This document shows positions 61,608 through 64,000 of a stretch of DNA of 64,000 nucleotides, piece after piece. The notes below the pieces were generated by a model that saw only the letters and a list, made by a program, of their open reading frames with translations, searched no databases and was not told the DNA's origin. The stretch's first letter is position 1. Every line of letters begins with the position of its first letter. The DNA is taken from positions 1 to 64,000 of the forward strand of contig JAEWWJ010000116.1 in NCBI GenBank assembly GCA_023396415.1. The letters run 5' to 3'. Position numbers and translations under genes: made by a program. The stretch comes from Bacteroidota bacterium (GTDB lineage: Bacteria > Bacteroidota > Bacteroidia > Bacteroidales > F082).

Positions 61608-62726
61608 ATGAAGATCAATGATTTTAAGTTAGAACGTTATTTTGCTCAACATGAGTTTACTGCAAAGTATTTGCTTTCAAGCTCCGATTGTGATGGCTTT
61701 GCGTTGGAGGAGGTGCTATCTGTAGCTTCGCCGCAGGAGCTGGAGTTGTGGGAGAATCTGAAATTGGGCTATGCCGAAAGTAAAGGTCATCCGTTGTTGC
61801 GGGAAGCCATCCTCACGAATTACAGCTTAAAAACAATTGATAATGTGGTAGTTGCTTCGCCTGGTGAATTGAATTTTATTGCCATGAATGTGCTGTTGGA
61901 GCCTGGCGATCATGCCATCGTAGTTTCGCCGGCTTACCAATCGTTGCACGAAGTGATTCGTTCGTTGCACTGTGAGCTTTCGTTTTGGAAACCCAATCCC
62001 GAAAATTGGGAGTTCAATACTGCTGATTTAGAACGACTTATTCAGCCAAAAACCAAATTGATTGTGATTAACTTTCCGCACAATCCTACCGGTAGTTATC
62101 TCAGTCTTGAGCAGTTGAAAGCCATTGTGGCCATTGCCAAAAAGCAGGATTGTTTTGTTTTTTCTGACGAAATGTACCACCGGCTTGTGGGTGAAGCAAT
62201 GCCGCTTTTGCCACCCATCTGCAATTTGTACGAAAAAGGGATCAGTTTATGGGGGACTTCCAAATCGTTTGGCATGGCCGGATTGCGCATCGGCTGGTTG
62301 GTTGCGCAAGACCTCGGTTTTTTGAATCGTGTGGTAGCATTTAAAGATTTTTTAAGTATCTGTAGCAGTTCGCCTTCCGAAATTCTTGCGCTTATTGCTT
62401 TACATCATTCCGATCATTTTATATTTCATAACCTTAAGAAAATAAGAAGAAATATTGAATTGTTTCAACAATTTGCCGCTGAGCAGCCGCTGATTGCTTC
62501 TTTTGTTGCACCACAGGCCGGTTCAACTGCTTTTGTGCGGATCAATATTTCCATCACTGCGTTGGAATTTAGCAACCAATTGGTTGAGCAAACCGGTATT
62601 ATGACTGTACCTGCCGAAATGTTCGATTGCAATGAGAGGTATATCCGCATTGGCTTTGGACGGGCTAATTTCTCGGAAGTGCTGGAAATTTTGGGTGAGG
62701 CTTTAAAAACTTTGGATTTTAAATAA
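61608..62726 (+). CDS. Class I/II PLP-dependent aminotransferase
   Basis: A 372-residue PLP enzyme. It shows KLGYAESKGHPLLREAI, ASPGELNFIAMNVLL, INFPHNPTGSYLS, the PLP lysine in GTSKSFGMAGLRIGW and the C-terminal YIRIGFGRANF with the carboxylate-binding Arg. Only about 21% shorter or equal to typical family members; substrate unknown (closest in style to capreomycidine synthase/MalY-type enzymes). It is alone between the tRNA and comEC. Confidence 0.88.
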   Translation: MKINDFKLERYFAQHEFTAKYLLSSSDCDGFALEEVLSVASPQELELWENLKLGYAESKGHPLLREAILTNYSLKTIDNVVVASPGELNFIAMNVLLEPGDHAIVVSPAYQSLHEVIRSLHCELSFWKPNPENWEFNTADLERLIQPKTKLIVINFPHNPTGSYLSLEQLKAIVAIAKKQDCFVFSDEMYHRLVGEAMPLLPPICNLYEKGISLWGTSKSFGMAGLRIGWLVAQDLGFLNRVVAFKDFLSICSSSPSEILALIALHHSDHFIFHNLKKIRRNIELFQQFAAEQPLIASFVAPQAGSTAFVRINISITALEFSNQLVEQTGIMTVPAEMFDCNERYIRIGFGRANFSEVLEILGEALKTLDFK

Positions 62727-62859
62727 TCCGGTAGCCTTCTGTTTTTTTACACGTAGATTGTTGGTTTACGATTTTTCCCCATTCAATGGAAATAAAACCA
62801 ATGGTGTGGCTTTCATTTCTTTATATCTTTACACTAGCATCACCAAACCAAGCCCTGTT

Positions 62860-64000
62860 ATGTCGTTGCACAAATACCCATTTGTACGCATGCTCATCCC
62901 TTTCGCTCTCGGTATTTGGGCGCTTCATTTCTTTTCTCCTTCCCTTTCTGTTGAGCGATTTTATGGCGGTTGGGGCTTGTTGCTGCTGCTGTTTATCGGA
63001 CTTATAGCGCTATCTGCTTTTCTGCGTTCTTTTTCAATGCGTTGGGTTTTTGGTGGTTTACTATCCGTCTTTTTATTTTTGGCTGGTATTCTCGCCACCG
63101 AGCGACATCAACCTGCCTACGAAGAAACGCATTTGTTGAATGACACTGCGTCGTACACCTCTTTTCTCGCCAAAGTGATAGAACCACCAACGGTGAAGGA
63201 GAAAACCGTACGGCTGGAATTGTCTTTGGTGGCCGTTCGCGATAAGAACAACAGTTTGCATTCTCGAAAAGGGAAGGTTTTGGCATATGTCAGCAACACC
63301 GACACGAGGGTGCTGCCCGTTTACGGGCAATGTATTGAATTTCGAAAGCAACCTGAGTTGGTCCCTCCATTAGTGAATCCCAATCAGTTCGACTATCGAG
63401 CCTACCTGAACCGGAAAGGGATCTTTCATCAGGTTTTTTTGAAAGAGACGGATTGGGCGCCGGGGCCTATGGGCAGTGTGAATCCATTGTATAAGTTGGC
63501 ATTTCAACTGCGCGATTATCTTTTACAGGCTTTGCAATCCAATCACTTAGAAGGCGATACTTATGGTGTGGCGGCAGCCATCCTTTTGGGTTATGACGAA
63601 AAGCTGCCGGCATATCTCCGCAAAGGTTATACGGCTGCCGGAGCCATGCACATCTTATGTGTTTCGGGTTTGCATGTGGGGATTGTATTTCTGTTTTTCG
63701 ATTTTTTACTTCGCTTCATGAACCGAAAAAGAGGTCTTCAAAGCTTTAAAACCATTCTCTTACTGCTTATGATCTGGTTTTATGCCTTGCTAACAGGCTT
63801 GTCGCCATCGGTGCAGCGGGCTGCCATCATGCTGAGCTTTATCCTTTTTGCCAAACTCTTTAATAAAAAAGGAGCGGTCGTCAATTCTATAGCAGCATCG
63901 GCATCCTTGCTCTTGTTGCTGAATCCTTCCTTGCTATTTCATCTCGGTTTTCAGTTGTCGTATTTGGCTGTTTTGGGCATTGTGTTGCTGCAACGACCGA
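62860..64000 (+). CDS. comEC: ComEC/Rec2 family DNA-uptake membrane protein (3' end outside window)
   Basis: Inner-membrane channel for uptake of single-stranded DNA during transformation. The first 380 residues are present: two or three N-terminal helices, an OB-fold region (about 90-190; DUF4131-like) and the start of the Competence domain with the hallmark AMHILCVSGLHVGIV (about 263-277) and further helices. The frame is open to the window end. The ATG at 62860 is chosen since it begins the first hydrophobic region. The C-terminal metallo-beta-lactamase-like domain, if present, is outside. Confidence 0.9.
   Translation, partial: MSLHKYPFVRMLIPFALGIWALHFFSPSLSVERFYGGWGLLLLLFIGLIALSAFLRSFSMRWVFGGLLSVFLFLAGILATERHQPAYEETHLLNDTASYTSFLAKVIEPPTVKEKTVRLELSLVAVRDKNNSLHSRKGKVLAYVSNTDTRVLPVYGQCIEFRKQPELVPPLVNPNQFDYRAYLNRKGIFHQVFLKETDWAPGPMGSVNPLYKLAFQLRDYLLQALQSNHLEGDTYGVAAAILLGYDEKLPAYLRKGYTAAGAMHILCVSGLHVGIVFLFFDFLLRFMNRKRGLQSFKTILLLLMIWFYALLTGLSPSVQRAAIMLSFILFAKLFNKKGAVVNSIAASASLLLLLNPSLLFHLGFQLSYLAVLGIVLLQRP

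Noticed and set aside
1..64000. CRISPR array, prophage or insertion sequence
   Set aside because: No regularly spaced repeats, no transposase, integrase, capsid or tail genes were found among the open frames.

Overview
The window comes from a member of the Bacteroidota, most likely an anaerobic or facultative Bacteroidales-type bacterium. The evidence is a SusC/SusD pair, three proteins with type IX secretion (T9SS) C-terminal sorting tails, a PorT-like T9SS protein, a pyrophosphate-type phosphofructokinase, and repeated TAnnTTTG promoter boxes with mostly absent Shine-Dalgarno sequences. No phage, insertion sequence, CRISPR array or rRNA was seen. I cannot name the species.

Layout. 1-13 kb is mostly housekeeping: the end of a T9SS cargo gene, an ABC-F ATPase, a divergent block of prenyl diphosphate synthase, RmlA and an RND/MMPL exporter, then a lipoprotein, a 2-hydroxyacid dehydrogenase, PPi-PFK and a secreted subtilase. 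13.2-34.6 kb is a polysaccharide-utilisation locus (PUL). On the minus strand lie a ROK sugar kinase and a LacI-type regulator. On the plus strand lie SusC, SusD, a LamG lipoprotein, a PLC/GDPD-like phosphodiesterase, two Tat-exported glycosidases (MGH1/GH63-like and GH125), a GH92 mannosidase, an EEP phosphodiesterase, an alkaline phosphatase, a PHP phosphoesterase and a calcineurin-like phosphoesterase. 35.0-41.1 kb encodes NuoE-like and NuoF-like subunits and a 1231-residue iron-sulfur flavoprotein that looks like an electron-bifurcating transhydrogenase. 41.2-57.9 kb is core envelope and metabolism (LptF/G, a GT4 glycosyltransferase, CDF transporter, FabG, vWA protein, sugar-phosphate transferase, FKBP, RsmI, threonine dehydratase, low-MW phosphatase, aminotransferase, heptose kinase, MenG/UbiE, PorT-like). 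58.3-60.8 kb is a T9SS-secreted PNGase F-like protein. A tRNA-Glu, an aminotransferase and the 5' part of comEC finish the window.

How the parts may work together. The PUL combines alpha-mannosidase families (GH92, GH125, a GH63-like enzyme) with five different phosphoesterase or phosphodiesterase families, and has no endo-mannanase. Three of its enzymes end in the same PA14-like module. This suggests a locus for a phosphorylated mannose-rich glycan: phospho-N-glycan, GPI/phosphoinositol-mannoside or phosphomannan. The PNGase F-like protein could release N-glycans from glycoproteins outside the cell, SusCD could import them, and Tat/Sec/lipoprotein enzymes could dephosphorylate and trim them in the periplasm. 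Mannose would then enter metabolism through the ROK kinase and PPi-PFK. A matching palindrome (CTnAAACGnTTnAG) sits just upstream of the -7 box of both the LacI-type gene and susC, which implies one regulator controls itself and the PUL.
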